In this document: positions 39,757 to 50,660 of the stretch, piece by piece
How the letters are laid out: each line of letters opens with the position of its first letter
How positions within the stretch are numbered: position 1 is the stretch's first letter
NCBI GenBank assembly: GCA_035222895.1
Contig: JAVYIG010009908.1
Coordinates: forward strand, 1-64,000
Direction: 5' to 3'
DNA: 64,000 nucleotides
Source of the DNA: Strongylocentrotus droebachiensis
Lineage: Eukaryota; Echinodermata; Echinoidea; Camarodonta; Strongylocentrotidae
Notes under the pieces: generated by a model
What the model saw: the letters and a program-made list of their open reading frames with translations, nothing else
What the model was told of the DNA's origin: nothing
Databases searched by the model: none
Program-made: the position numbers and the translations under genes

Positions 39757-41640
39757 CAGGGGCGTCGCTAGACCTTTATAGTGGGGGGGGGGGGGGGTGG
39801 GTGGGTGTAGAGGCCATTGATTACCGACAAAACAACCAACAATTACCGACAAAATTAACTGTCCAAATATCTACAAATTTAACCCTATAAACCCGGGGCC
39901 GAAGGCTAAATTGTTTTCCTATGGACTATCTATAGTACTTGCGTATGCGCAAATTAATGGTCATTTTCCTCGAGGACATAAAGATACGAATTATTTCGTC
40001 AACTTAGTCAGCATCATAGCTATATATTTTAATGCAGGCGCGGAGCTAGGATCTTATTTTAGGGATGGGCGGTAGTGAGCAAGCGAATCACTTAAAGATA
40101 AGCGCGGAAGCTTAGACGTTTCCTACATTATTAGGGAAAGAAGACGATTTATTGTACCGTTCTCGACTGTTAATCCTTGTCTGAATGAAGTTTCACCCCC
40201 CCTTCCTTGCGAAGCGCGAAAGCTTTGACGTTTCATTAACTTATTATCAAAAGAAGACGATTTGCTGTACCATTCTCGACTGCTATTCCTTGTCTGAATT
40301 CAGTTTCTCCCCTTCCCGCGCAAAGCGCGGAAGCTTTGACGTTTCATTAAATTATGAGAAAAAGCAGTCGATTCGGTGTACTGTTCTCGACTCTTAATAA
40401 GCCCTATATTGTCTGAATTCAGTTTCCCCCTTCAGCGCGAAGCGCGCAAGCTTTGGCGTTTCCTTAAATTATTAAAGAAAGCAGACGATTCGTTGTACCG
40501 TTTTCGACTCTTAATCCTTGTCTGAATTCAGTTTCCCCCTTCCCGCGCAAAGCGCGAAAAGCTTAGACGTTTGATTTAATCATTATAGAAAGAAAACGAT
40601 TTGTTGCACCGTTTTCGACTCTTATTGAGCCCTATTCATCTGAATTCAGTTCCCCCCCCCCCCTCTCGCGCGAAGCGGGGAAGCTTTGACGTTTCCTTAA
40701 ATTACTAGAGAAAGAAGACGATTCGTTGTACCGTTCGCGGCTCTTAACCCTAATTTGTCTGGGTTCGCGCGGGAAGCTTTGACGTTTCCTTAAATTATGA
40801 GAAAAAGCAAACGATTCATTGTACTGTTCTTGACTCTTAATGCTTATCTGAATTCAGTTTTCCTCCGCAAATCGCGGAAGCTTAGACGTTTCCTTAAAAC
40901 ATGAGAGAAAGAAGACGATTCGTTGTACCGTTCTCGATTCGTCTAAATGAAGTTTTCCCCTTCAGCGCGAAGCGCGGAATTTTCGGCGTTTCATCACAAT
41001 ATAGAGAAAGGAAGACGATGTTAGAATTTAGTTTCCCCGAAAATTTTAAACCTCTGATTTCTTTAGCTGCTATTATAGGAAAGTGAAACTTCGAGAAAAT
41101 ACAAGAATTGTAGTTGTAGTCACTCTCGAAGTCGTCACAGCAGATAAAATGTCACAGTTCGTAGGGAAAAAAACTTGTCGGCCGACCGACAATATACATC
41201 TCACCGACTTCAAACTTCTGCATTGATATAGTACACGAGGATCGAGCAAGAATACTGACACAGCTGACCCGACACAGCAACATATTTACCCGTGTCTTTC
41301 TTGCTCCATCGACGAGACCACTCCACCCAACAACCCCACTCTCTCTCTCTCTCTCTCTTTTACTCCCACTCCTCCTCTCTCAGGCTCTTACCTCCCCTCT
41401 CTCTCCTCCCGTTCATCCCCCGTTTCTTTCGTTTCCCTTTTACTTTTTTTTTTCTTTTCCTTTTCTTTCTTTTCCTTTCTTTCCTCTCCTCCCTCTTTTT
41501 CTTGTTTCTCTTTCTTTCTTTTCCTTTCTTTCTTTTCCTTTTCTTTTTTTCTTTTCTTTCCCTCCTCCTTTTCTCTTTTTCCCGACAGCAGCGCGATTTT
41601 ACCGACAATATCCTGACAGGTGGGGGGGGGGGGGGTATCG
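39757..41640 (+). mobile_element. Second hAT-like element copy, right end lost
   Basis: Starts CAGGGGCGTCGCTAGACC like 12,508 and follows the same order: G-run, GAGGCCATTGATTACCGAC, hairpin array (40,095-41,030), unique 200-bp block, pyrimidine tract, CCTGACAGGTGGGG. It then stops at TATCGCAC and gene B upstream sequence begins. The left flank GTACTACC matches the uninterrupted paralogous site at 41,789-41,796. Confidence 0.82.
40095..41030 (+). repeat. About 100-bp hairpin tandem array in element copy 2
   Basis: Same unit family as 12,955-14,135 (GCGCGAAGCGCGG, AAGCTTTGACGTTTC) but a different number and order of units, so the array expands and contracts independently. Confidence 0.82.
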
Positions 41641-41925
41641 CACAATTCTGCGCAAGCACTTTTCATCACAACCTACTTCAAACCGTTATTTCCATTATAC
41701 ACCATCGAGTTCAGGAACTATATCATCGAATGCAGACAATGGTCAAACAATCATTGTGGTACTTCACCGTCTTTAACGAATCAATGCAGTACTACCAGAT
41801 ACTATATAGTTTGACCCCGCGAGAGGAAAACCTACCTGACATTGTTCCGTAGCGATGAAAGCGCATCCAATATAGTTTTCTTAGATTTGGATTTTTCATT
41901 ATTGTTCGTTATACTCTGCTCCAAG

Positions 41926-42200
41926 ATGGCGTTCATTCGATCGCAGGTGTTTCGTGTTTTTGTATCTGTTTTTGTTTTACTTTTCTGTGTGGATCTTGCA
42001 TGCAGAGTGGAAGGTGATACTATACTAAGACTAGGTGACATCGGAGATAATATCACACTAAGCTGCTATCGACCCAATGAATACTACAAGTCGTGGTATA
42101 GAAATGAAACATTAATTGCCAACTGGGGCGGTGTCTACATCAATGATCCTCGTTATACACAAGGTGTTAACCGCAATGGTTATCCTGATACTGACAATAT
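41926..42200 (+). pseudogene. Ig-domain membrane protein, gene B, 5' fragment
   Basis: Encodes about 91 residues: signal peptide (VFVLLFCVDLAC), ITLSCYRP, SWYRNETLIAN and NDPRYTQGV, closely matching gene A residues 1-95. The frame then runs into the LTR of the retrotransposon and stops at 42,258. The rest of gene B resumes at 48,580. Unless the 6.4-kb insert is removed as an intron, the gene is broken. Confidence 0.85.
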
Positions 42201-42384
42201 TGTTAGGTTGAGGCAATCAGCTCGCATTGGCCCTAACCATAACTTATTATTATATTAATTCATAAAGGAAATCGAGACGATTTGGTTACCTTTTGATCCG
42301 ATTCTTCGTTTATTATTCTCAACTCGAGCAACAACCCCAAAAATTAGCATATTCATAAATCATCTAATTTGCATATTCGTAACA
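42201..42384 (-). repeat. Left LTR (3' LTR of the minus-strand element)
   Basis: 184 bp, no difference seen from the right LTR on base-by-base reading. Confidence 0.9.
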
Positions 42385-43787
42385 TATCTCCCCTCATAAA
42401 AGAAAGTTTCTATCAGTAGTTAGAACTTTCTTCTGAACAATAATCGTAAGATCTAAAGGTGATAAATTAACCACACAAAAAATATTTAAAAGCTAGCATG
42501 AAGATCATCTTTCTAATATCGAAGACAGACTGATTAGACCTTTCATTCCAACATTCAATAACAAAACACAAACTGCAGAAAAAGGAAAACAACTTTGATG
42601 GATCAACATTATATGATCTCTTCCTGAAACCTGTAAGCAAGTACCAGGACATTAATCAAACACAATGCCTGTGTTTTGTAAAGAACCACAAACTGTAATG
42701 GTCGGAACACATCTCTACACATCACACATAATGAATATATGAGCGTAATAAGCATGCGCGACAAATGAAACACTGAATATTCAGCAAAGGCGCCGATATT
42801 CAACATGCGCAAAACACAATTCGCATAACAAATGATTGCATATTCATATAATGAACGCGTACAATGTAGTCACATGACGCGTTGCTATGACGACACCTCA
42901 TTACTATGTCGGAATGCAGTGTCTCATTAAATATGTGGGTCAACAGAAGCAATATGTTATAATGATCCACATAACTGTGCACAGCTCGTTTTGAAATATT
43001 TCTGACATGAAATGCAAGAATAAGGGTACACACATGCACATATTTCGTGTACATATTACATGAGAAACATAATCTGTTGAGTTACTGCTACAAGCTATGA
43101 ATTGAAACTTGTTTAAATACAAACAAATATAAGCAAAACTTATCAAGTTAAATCACAAGCACATACATATGCAATACTGGCAGTCAATAATCTTTGAAAT
43201 CTGTGTAACAACATTACGCAAGTTGTAATGCTACACCTTTGTTTTGCTTTCAATTTGTTTTACACCTGTAATTTTGTTATGTTGTTATGAAATGTCAAAT
43301 GCATTAAGCCTTTGCATTGCATAGCTAACAATGCTGGGTATTATTATTAACAATAATTATATACCTCACTTAAGAAATCCAGCCATCTGATTGGTCGAAT
43401 TGCATTCATAAACTTCAACTGTTCCTGTAAAATTCTCGGTAACCATGCATAAAACATTTCACTATTTTTAATAACCATGGTTACTCCATGGTTACCCCAT
43501 AGGTTTACATGTTAAAAAATGGTTTGAGCGATGGAGAATACCGTATGTGTGCGAAGGATTGGTCTACAATTGAATCTCGATCGATCTTACCGACAATTTT
43601 ATCTTGCATTGTTGACATGAAGACGAAAATAAACTCTCAAAAACAAAAAAACAACATCTGCCGATAGATCTTGATCTAAGTTCGTGCCAATATGCATTGC
43701 AAAAGTAAAAGAAGCGGGCCCGTTTCATGGAGCTTTTGCGAGGCCCTCACGCAGAGCCGTTTTCAATCCATTTTAATGTATGGCTGT

Positions 43788-44412
43788 GTGACCAAAGTTC
43801 GCGCGTGACCAAAGTTCGCTTTCTCAAAAAATCGGTAAGATTTCGAAAATCTGATATCACCAATGGAAAGAGGATCATAAAATTACCCAGAAACGAAATT
43901 TTCTTTGGAATTGGGTGCGAAATTGTGAAAATATTGACAAAAGATCGGCACATTTTGCAGTTATTTGCGTCCGTTCCGAAAAATTACCAACTTACCGATA
44001 AGGGTCTGGAAATCTTCATTTTGAGAGCAGATATCCTCAAAATTGTAAGTAATAAGTGGTACCGTCTGGTTGTATGATATTTTGCCTTGCAAATTATCAA
44101 ATTACCTTATTTTTGATGGATCGTATTTTTGTATAAATCAGCTGTTAACCCCCGTGCGTGAACTTAGGTCTCGTTGTTTTTATGACTTTTTTAGATGCAG
44201 CGCGCATGCACGATCGGACATCGAATTTTTAGATCGCGATATCTCCGAAATCCTTCGACGATAAATGTTGTAGTTGAACCAATTGGTAGTAAAATACTTT
44301 GCCGTCCATTTGGTAGTAATTAAAATAAATAAATTTGTGTAGAATATGAGAAAACATGGATCGAATATCACATTTTCTAATTTGTTCTAAAATCTGCGCG
44401 AACTTTGGTCAC
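43788..44412 (+). repeat. Possible MITE bounded by 16-bp inverted GTGACCAAAGTTCGCG
   Basis: The left end has two direct copies of GTGACCAAAGTTCGC; the right end has the inverse at 44,397-44,412. A 116-residue frame inside has no recognised domain. Confidence 0.35.
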
Positions 44413-44456
44413 CCCTTTCATATATATTGGAGAAAACTGCCAAGCATGTTAACGAC

Positions 44457-44540
44457 GCGCAATAGCCTAGTGGTCTAAGCGTTGGTTTTCGATACACCTC
44501 TTGTTGTACGCAAGAGTTCGAATCCCGTCTTCGACAAAAA
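44457..44540 (+). ncRNA. tRNA-like sequence (SINE head or tRNA pseudogene)
   Basis: TAGCCTAGTGG (44,463) fits the pol III A box and GTTCGAATC (44,516) the B box, about 53 bp apart. A CTCTTG/CAAGAG stem lies between them but the acceptor and T stems do not pair well, so a functional tRNA is unlikely. Confidence 0.4.
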
Positions 44541-44594
44541 TGAAAAATATTTTTTTATTTTTATTTTTTAGTCTATTTTTTTTCGGCATATAAA

Positions 44595-44759
44595 AGTATT
44601 AATGACTGCTTTAATATTCGAGAAATAGTTGTTTTATTACGCTCTCGGGAAGGTTACAATTGGGCTATTCCCCTCGGCAAGCCTCGGGGAATAGCACAAT
44701 TCTAACCTTCCCTTGAGCGTAATAAAACAACTATTTCTCTCAAAGCAGTCATTAATACT
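44595..44759 (+). repeat. 165-bp near-perfect palindrome (hairpin MITE)
   Basis: Two arms of about 80 bp, starting AGTATTAATGACTGCTTT, meet at CCCCTCGGCAAGCCTCGGGG. A few mismatches only. Such long hairpins are typical of foldback MITEs. Confidence 0.8.
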
Positions 44760-45181
44760 ATACTATTCCCTTTTTATCAAAAGAAAACTATTCTAATAAC
44801 GAACAAACAGAATCAAGAAAAGACATGAAATCATTATACATATAGGCACAGATAAGGAAACAATGACATATGGTGCACATTCTCCACAGAATATAGTCCA
44901 CTGTCCATACTGGCGTCTCCCTGTAAATAGGTGAAATGTTCATACATGATCATTCATATCACTGTTCAAAATTAATGAACTGTCTGATCCATCAGTTCAC
45001 AGCATTTAAGTACATGTACAGATACAAAGCAATAAATCATGTGTAGATTCCTTATGACGAATAAAGACAAAATATTAAAGTTCTAGTTTCTTCACAATTT
45101 GTCAAATGTTCAGTAGGCTTGCTTAAGCTCTAGAAAGTGTATCTGCGATTATATTGTCCTTTCCTTTGATATGAGTCACTT

Positions 45182-47506
45182 TCAGTCCATAAGGCTGGAG
45201 ATTATGCTCCGCTGACACAGTCTCTGGTTTTCATTTCTGAAGCGCTCAAGAAGAGTCAATGGATTATGATCTGTGAATACAGTCACCTCTGAAGAGTGGC
45301 TCAGGTACCCGTCGAAGCGCTGAACTGGCAAGACGAGACCAAGGCACTCCTCTATAGTAGAACATCTTCGCTGGTGGGGGTTTAGCTTCTTGGAAAAGTA
45401 GCTAATGGGTTCCAGGAGACCCATGTCATCCATCTGTAGGAGAACAGCATCAACTCCTACATCACTGGAGTCAGCGGCAAGCTGAAAAGGCTTCTGGAAG
45501 TTTGGAGCGTCCAGCACTGGTTTTGACATCAGTACACCACATTTTGTGGAATAACACTGCGACACTTTTTCAGCTTCTCCTGCTGGTAGAGCAACATCAC
45601 ACAACTTCTTCAAGTCCTCTGCTGCATTCTGAGCCTCAATCAAGGCAGGCTGACTGAAGATAGTCGTAGCACGACTCTGGTCATCTTGGCCCTCCTCCAA
45701 CGTTCTGGAAAAAGTGTCACCCAAATTGACGTCACCATCCCTGTCATCTTCTTTCTTTTTCATAGCCTGGGCTCCAGTAACTACACACGAAGGGGAAAAA
45801 CCAGGAACTTCACTTTCCAATTTCTCTGCCTCAAAATTCACCTCAGGAATGTCACACACAACGGGTGATGGGAACACCTTACCTCCGGCTAAATCATTGC
45901 CGAGCAACATTGAGATTCCTCTCATAGGCAACTTAGTAACAATGCCAACAGTCACTGGTCCAGATACTAAACCACTGCTAAGCTCGATGTTATATAATGG
46001 AACCGGTTTGAAGCCATCATTCACATCTTGAATCAAAACTTTCTTGCCTGTGAAATTCTCTGTGTCCAAGGACGACGCATCAGCAATAAGCAGAGTCTTC
46101 ATAGAACCACTATCCCTTAAAATCGTGATGGGCAACTCCTTATCATCAACACTGAACCTAACCGTGCCATAAGAAACAAAATCTAGAAATCCTTCATCAA
46201 TCTCCTCATCATGTCCAACATCTCTTACTTGATCACTTCTTTTTGTTTCATTGTGATCATTCATTACATGTTTTTGCATGTCGACTGCTGCTATGCGCAC
46301 AAAGCCACTAGGCTGTGTAATTTCCTGTTCAAGATTGTTTTCTTTTAATTTTAGTCTTGGACATTGCGTCTTAAGGTGGCCCTCTTTCTTACAGTAGGCA
46401 CAGAGAAGTCTGCCTTCAGTTCCAAAACCACTACCCTGATTAGTGCCGGTGTTATCTGACTTTCTCTGAGTCGTAGGTGACCTAAATTGATTCCTACGCC
46501 TAGTAAGTGGTGAACTACTCCCTTTATGTGTCAATTCGTACCCATCTGCCAACATGGCAGCCTTTCTCACATCACTAACTACATTATCATTGACATATGT
46601 CCTAACCTCTTGAGACATACATCTTTTAAGCTCATCAATGAGCATAATCTCTCTAAGAGAATCATATGTGGCATCTATTTTCAAAGATCTGATCCACTGG
46701 TCGAAGGAAACTTCTTTTTTCCAAGCAAACTCTACACAAGTCTCTCCAGTTTCTCTCCTGAGATTGGGAAACCTCTGACGGTAGGCCTCTGGAATCAACT
46801 CAAATGAATGAAGAATAGCATCCTTCATTGTCCAATAATCAAATGCCTGCTCATAACTCAGTGCAGAAACAACCGACTGAGCTTTACCAGAAATCACTTG
46901 TTGGATGAGCAATGCCCATTCATTTTCCGGCCACTCCATTTTCTTGGCAACCCTCTCAAACATAAGAAAGAATGAATCTAGCTCATTTTCATCATATCTC
47001 GGAACAAGCTTAACCCTAGCAGAGAACCCAGCTTCCATTGACCTCTTGTCTCTCTCACCAGACTGACTGCCCTGAGAAGTCACGTCATTATGACGTATCA
47101 TTTCAAATTCCAACCTCTTTCGTTCCATTTCTCTCTCATGCTCAGCAGCCTTTAGTTTATCTCGTTCCATTTCTCTCTCATGCTCAGCAGCCTTTATTCT
47201 ATCTCTTCTCTCCTCTAGCTCAATCTTAGCTAAATCAAGGTCAACCTCGTCACTGGTAGCTTTATCTTGGTTATGAGTACCACCATTATCATTAGTTGTA
47301 GGCGCGTCCGCTCGGGCCGCGGCCGTCGCAGCGCTCAGTCCTGCATGGGCTGTAATTGCATCAACTATTTCTGCCTTGCTTTTGTGACCAGTTAGATTTA
47401 CCGATAGCTTTGTTCCTACAGCTGTTAAATCAACCTTTCGTAGCTGACGTAACCGGCCAATGGTCAAGTCCTGACTCAAAAACTTTTCAATATCAAAGTC
47501 AGCCAT
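45182..47506 (-). CDS. LTR retrotransposon Gag-protease-RNase H protein, RT deleted
   Basis: 774 residues. Start: SAP-like helix pair (RLRQLRKVDL...HKSKAEIVDAI), a duplicated coiled-coil block (AAEHEREMER twice), a Gag capsid region (PRYDENELDSFFLMFERVAK), a CCHC knuckle (CAYCKKEGHLKTQC), an aspartic protease site (RDSGS, a D-S-G form) and then, directly, an RNase H domain (LAADSSDVGVDAVLLQ, FTDHNPL). The palm of reverse transcriptase that should lie between protease and RNase H is absent without breaking the frame. The frame ends early by a small shift near 45,205-45,220: the next frame continues the RNase H end (IKGKDNIIADTLSR) to a stop at 45,123. Confidence 0.85.
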   Translation of the reverse strand: MADFDIEKFLSQDLTIGRLRQLRKVDLTAVGTKLSVNLTGHKSKAEIVDAITAHAGLSAATAAARADAPTTNDNGGTHNQDKATSDEVDLDLAKIELEERRDRIKAAEHEREMERDKLKAAEHEREMERKRLEFEMIRHNDVTSQGSQSGERDKRSMEAGFSARVKLVPRYDENELDSFFLMFERVAKKMEWPENEWALLIQQVISGKAQSVVSALSYEQAFDYWTMKDAILHSFELIPEAYRQRFPNLRRETGETCVEFAWKKEVSFDQWIRSLKIDATYDSLREIMLIDELKRCMSQEVRTYVNDNVVSDVRKAAMLADGYELTHKGSSSPLTRRRNQFRSPTTQRKSDNTGTNQGSGFGTEGRLLCAYCKKEGHLKTQCPRLKLKENNLEQEITQPSGFVRIAAVDMQKHVMNDHNETKRSDQVRDVGHDEEIDEGFLDFVSYGTVRFSVDDKELPITILRDSGSMKTLLIADASSLDTENFTGKKVLIQDVNDGFKPVPLYNIELSSGLVSGPVTVGIVTKLPMRGISMLLGNDLAGGKVFPSPVVCDIPEVNFEAEKLESEVPGFSPSCVVTGAQAMKKKEDDRDGDVNLGDTFSRTLEEGQDDQSRATTIFSQPALIEAQNAAEDLKKLCDVALPAGEAEKVSQCYSTKCGVLMSKPVLDAPNFQKPFQLAADSSDVGVDAVLLQMDDMGLLEPISYFSKKLNPHQRRCSTIEECLGLVLPVQRFDGYLSHSSEVTVFTDHNPLTLLERFRNENQRLCQRSIISSLMD

Positions 47507-48395
47507 TGTATAGATCTAGTCTGTGCAAGTTACACAAGTCTCACAAAGTAGGTCAATTGTCCTGACGACTGGAAGGAAAATCCAAGAAAAATGTTGAATG
47601 TGAATCAACACAAGAGTATAGTCCAACAACAGATGAAACAACAAAAATTGACCAACCGACTAAGCAAAACAAAATTGATTAAGCATCAAACTATCACCAA
47701 TTCTGTGAAATTGATATACATGTAAGCCATGCAGCAGAGGGTTAGATTAAGACTCCACCTCCACAACTCAAGTCAAAATTATTTTTTTTTTGGTTAGATT
47801 TCATCAACTCTTACACTTTCACGTATAGACCTAGGTCTAGATCTAGATCTAGTCTTAATATTACACAAACACACGTGAAACATGGAATGATTTCCATAAA
47901 GTCCAGTACCCACAATCCCACACTACATCAGATGTGTAGCAAACTAGATTGCATGAAAACAACTAATCTAGGCCATTACCCTAGAAGTAGAAAGTAGAAA
48001 CGAAGCCGAGGCAAAGTTAAAAGTCAATCTGACTAACTCCTTCAACGACTGCCATGCAAGAACAAGCAAAACCAGGACCAGAATACCAGACAACCGCAGC
48101 AGATGTGCAGTGAATTTCATACCAATGAGACTACATCTAAGGGGCATATACCCCAGACAAGACTCGAGCTATCATGCAATACAAAACAAAATCATACTGT
48201 GTAGGCTTAACCCTATTATGGACGCTACACTACCATGACTACAGCACAGACATTCCAGTCATTAAATGTGCAAAAACCACACCAAAACCCATTAATGGGA
48301 CAAGAGGCGAACTCCAAACGATACGCATTTCGGATCGGAAAAGCAACAAAACAGCAAATGTTACTATATCTAGCTCTTGAGACAAGCCCCCAATC
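47507..48395 (-). other. Leader region of the LTR element
   Basis: About 890 bp between the 5' LTR and the Gag ATG. No long frame in the element's direction. The inner edge next to the LTR holds the possible primer-binding site. Confidence 0.6.
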
Positions 48396-48579
48396 TGTTA
48401 GGTTGAGGCAATCAGCTCGCATTGGCCCTAACCATAACTTATTATTATATTAATTCATAAAGGAAATCGAGACGATTTGGTTACCTTTTGATCCGATTCT
48501 TCGTTTATTATTCTCAACTCGAGCAACAACCCCAAAAATTAGCATATTCATAAATCATCTAATTTGCATATTCGTAACA
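48396..48579 (-). repeat. Right LTR (5' LTR of the minus-strand element)
   Basis: 184 bp, identical to the left LTR as read; carries the promoter of the element by position. Confidence 0.9.
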
Positions 48580-49651
48580 ATATTCTAACATCAGAATAAA
48601 TGATTCGGCTACCTTCCAATGTCGTGACTTTTATAACCAAGACATTCAGTCGTATGACTTGCGTGTCATTGTATGTTCTAATTGCATTACAGCAACTCAT
48701 TCAAATCCAGATTTAATGAAGGTGGTTTGTACTCTGGATAATTATTGGACAAGCCAGGCGCTTTTAAAAATTATCATTTTGAACGGAGATTTTTTTCGGA
48801 CGGCTGTAATCCAAGGGAACGCTTTTTCGTTTTCGATTACTGTGTCTGAATTAATCAGGCTTCATTCAGGATGCTATCTGCAAATTGAGACCGAGTCGTG
48901 GATCACCTGCATGCTACCAACTCAGCCCACGCCACCCTCCTCTCCTACGACTACGCTACCAACGACTTCTTTGAAACAAACAACGCAAAATAGACCATCA
49001 ACATTATCTTATACAGCTTCAAAAAAATTGCCTGTCGGTAAATCTACATTAATTTCTACAACAAAACAGCACTCACCAACGAACAAGAATGCCAGCTCGG
49101 ACCAGAACACGAGGGATGGCAATATAACCCTGATTATCGCCATTCTTGGTTCTGTTTTCATTCTGATACTAATTATTGTCATTATTGTTCTGCGATGTAA
49201 GAAAACGAGAGATCGACGAGAAAATAAAGACACTGGCAATGCATCGATTGAACAGGAGAATCCTGAAGTTTGCTACGAATCGGTTGAAGATGGTTCTCGG
49301 AAGGGTCCAGAGTATGCTACCTCCATTAAGGAATTGAGGAGAACCAATCGAGAGTCAAAATCAATATCAAATGTTACTGATGGATCTTCCAATTCAGATC
49401 GTTTCTATGGCAGCAGTGCTATCATCACTCAACACGAGCAGATCAGGGGTACCGTTCAGCAAGGGGAGCAGTATGACGATGTTAAGATGCCAGGATCAGG
49501 AGATGATGCTGAGGAGATGCCGCTCTCTGAAATGCCAGATAAAGGACCCACCAGGAATACCTTGAAGGCCACTCCAGAAGCAGGACAGACACCAACCTTG
49601 TCTAAGGATGAGGTAGTCAGTGTTGATGTCTTGTATATCGAGGTTTATTAG
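48580..49651 (+). pseudogene. Ig-domain membrane protein, gene B, 3' fragment
   Basis: Resumes at SNIRINDSATFQC (end of Ig 1) and stays open to TAG 49,649-49,651. Ig-like domain 2 (VVCTLDNYW...SWITCML), a stalk about 30 residues longer than in A and C (PVGKSTLIST), TM helix (ILGSVFILILIIVIIVL) and the tail. Two tail motifs fit the strict ITIM consensus: VCYESV (Tyr at 49,274) and VLYIEV near the C-terminus; QYDDV is also present. The first ITIM Tyr is Asn in A and C. Frame and motifs look intact, so disruption is recent. Confidence 0.85.
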
Positions 49652-50284
49652 ACCAAGAAAAAAACCACGAAAACCTTTTTTTTGTAATTCAATGATTAAC
49701 TTTTCAAATTCAAATTAATTTGTGGTTCAAAGGTACATTGCTTTGAACTTTAATTTTATCAAGTAAAAATCTTAAAGAGGTGTCGCTTAAAGGCAGGTAG
49801 CCGATTTACGAATCAATACCGAACAATATTTGGTTATATTTTGACGAAAGATTTACTTGAAAATGATTATTGGGGAAAGGGTTTAACCATCTGAACATCG
49901 AAGCCACATTGTGTAGCATTAAAATCTTACATGCAACATGTGTGGAAAAAGGGGTTCCAAAAAGGTTTTTGAATCTTGCCATAACATCGGCTGCTGTTAG
50001 AGTGTTCAGCATCTTTTTGAATAGTAAATGCTTAAACTAACACCTTAAAAGGAGATGTTAAAGTCGTGCAAGAGGTGAGGACATTACTTGCCAACGCTTT
50101 AAGCATTTTTGTCATAGTAATTCCATTTGACCTGATGATTGATGAATTCGTAGATAAAAAAAAATCGACAGTTTTTTCAGACAAAGTTTGTGATGAATAT
50201 TATTATCATGCAAACCACACATCATTACAAACGATATTCCATTTTAGTACTATTATGAGGCCTTTTATATTATTTTCATTTTCC

Positions 50285-50660
50285 ATTAAAAATTATAAAT
50301 ATCCACCTTTGAAACTGATCCACAAGGAAAAATAATCATGATATAAAACTAGAATAAGATAAATTTCAACCTTTGAAACTGATCCATAAGGAAAAAGAAT
50401 CATGATAAAACTAGAATAAGATAAATTTCAACCTTTGAAACTGATCCACAAGGAAAACGAATCATAATATAAAAGTAGAATGATAAATTTCAACCTTTGA
50501 AACTGATCCAAGGGAAAATGACTTATTATACATCACAATAATAAATTGAAAGGTTTGTAACTGAACTGAAAAGGGAAATGAATAATTATCAAACACTGAA
50601 ATAATACATTTCACCCTTTGTAACTGATCCAGAAAGGAAAATAATTTATTGTACACTAGA
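50285..50660 (+). repeat. About 65-bp tandem repeat, first copy
   Basis: Units of ACCTTTGAAACTGATCCA plus CAAGGAAAA and an AT-rich tail, at least five, decaying rightwards. Another copy with its left flank (TGAGGACATT...) is at 56,930-57,440. Confidence 0.85.

Larger units (their letters stand above)
42385..45122 (-). other. 3' interior of the LTR element: no integrase, several inverted-repeat structures
   Basis: About 2.7 kb where integrase would be expected. Instead AT-rich sequence with an inverted GTGACCAAAGTTCGCG pair (43,788 and 44,397), a tRNA-like head (44,457) and a 165-bp palindrome (44,595). Likely older insertions carried within the element. Confidence 0.55.
42197..48583 (-). mobile_element. 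Gypsy-type LTR retrotransposon, non-autonomous, very young
   Basis: Two 184-bp LTRs (42,201-42,384 and 48,396-48,579) read as identical, with ATAT on both outer sides. On the minus strand the LTR starts TGTTACG and ends CCTAACA. A purine tract (GAGGGGAGATA, minus) abuts the 3' LTR and a possible primer site, TGGGGGCTTGTC, lies 3 nt inside the 5' LTR, resembling a tRNA-Pro site. One ORF (Gag, protease, RNase H) is present; reverse transcriptase core and integrase are missing. It splits gene B. Confidence 0.88.

Noticed and set aside
43727..44077. 116-codon frame as a possible accessory gene of the LTR element
   Set aside because: On the opposite strand to Gag, without a domain, and inside a possible MITE.
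44457..44540. Functional tRNA gene
   Set aside because: A and B boxes fit, but the acceptor and T stems do not pair.
42201..48579. Endogenous virus with envelope
   Set aside because: No envelope-like or integrase frame; a plain non-autonomous LTR retrotransposon explains the content.
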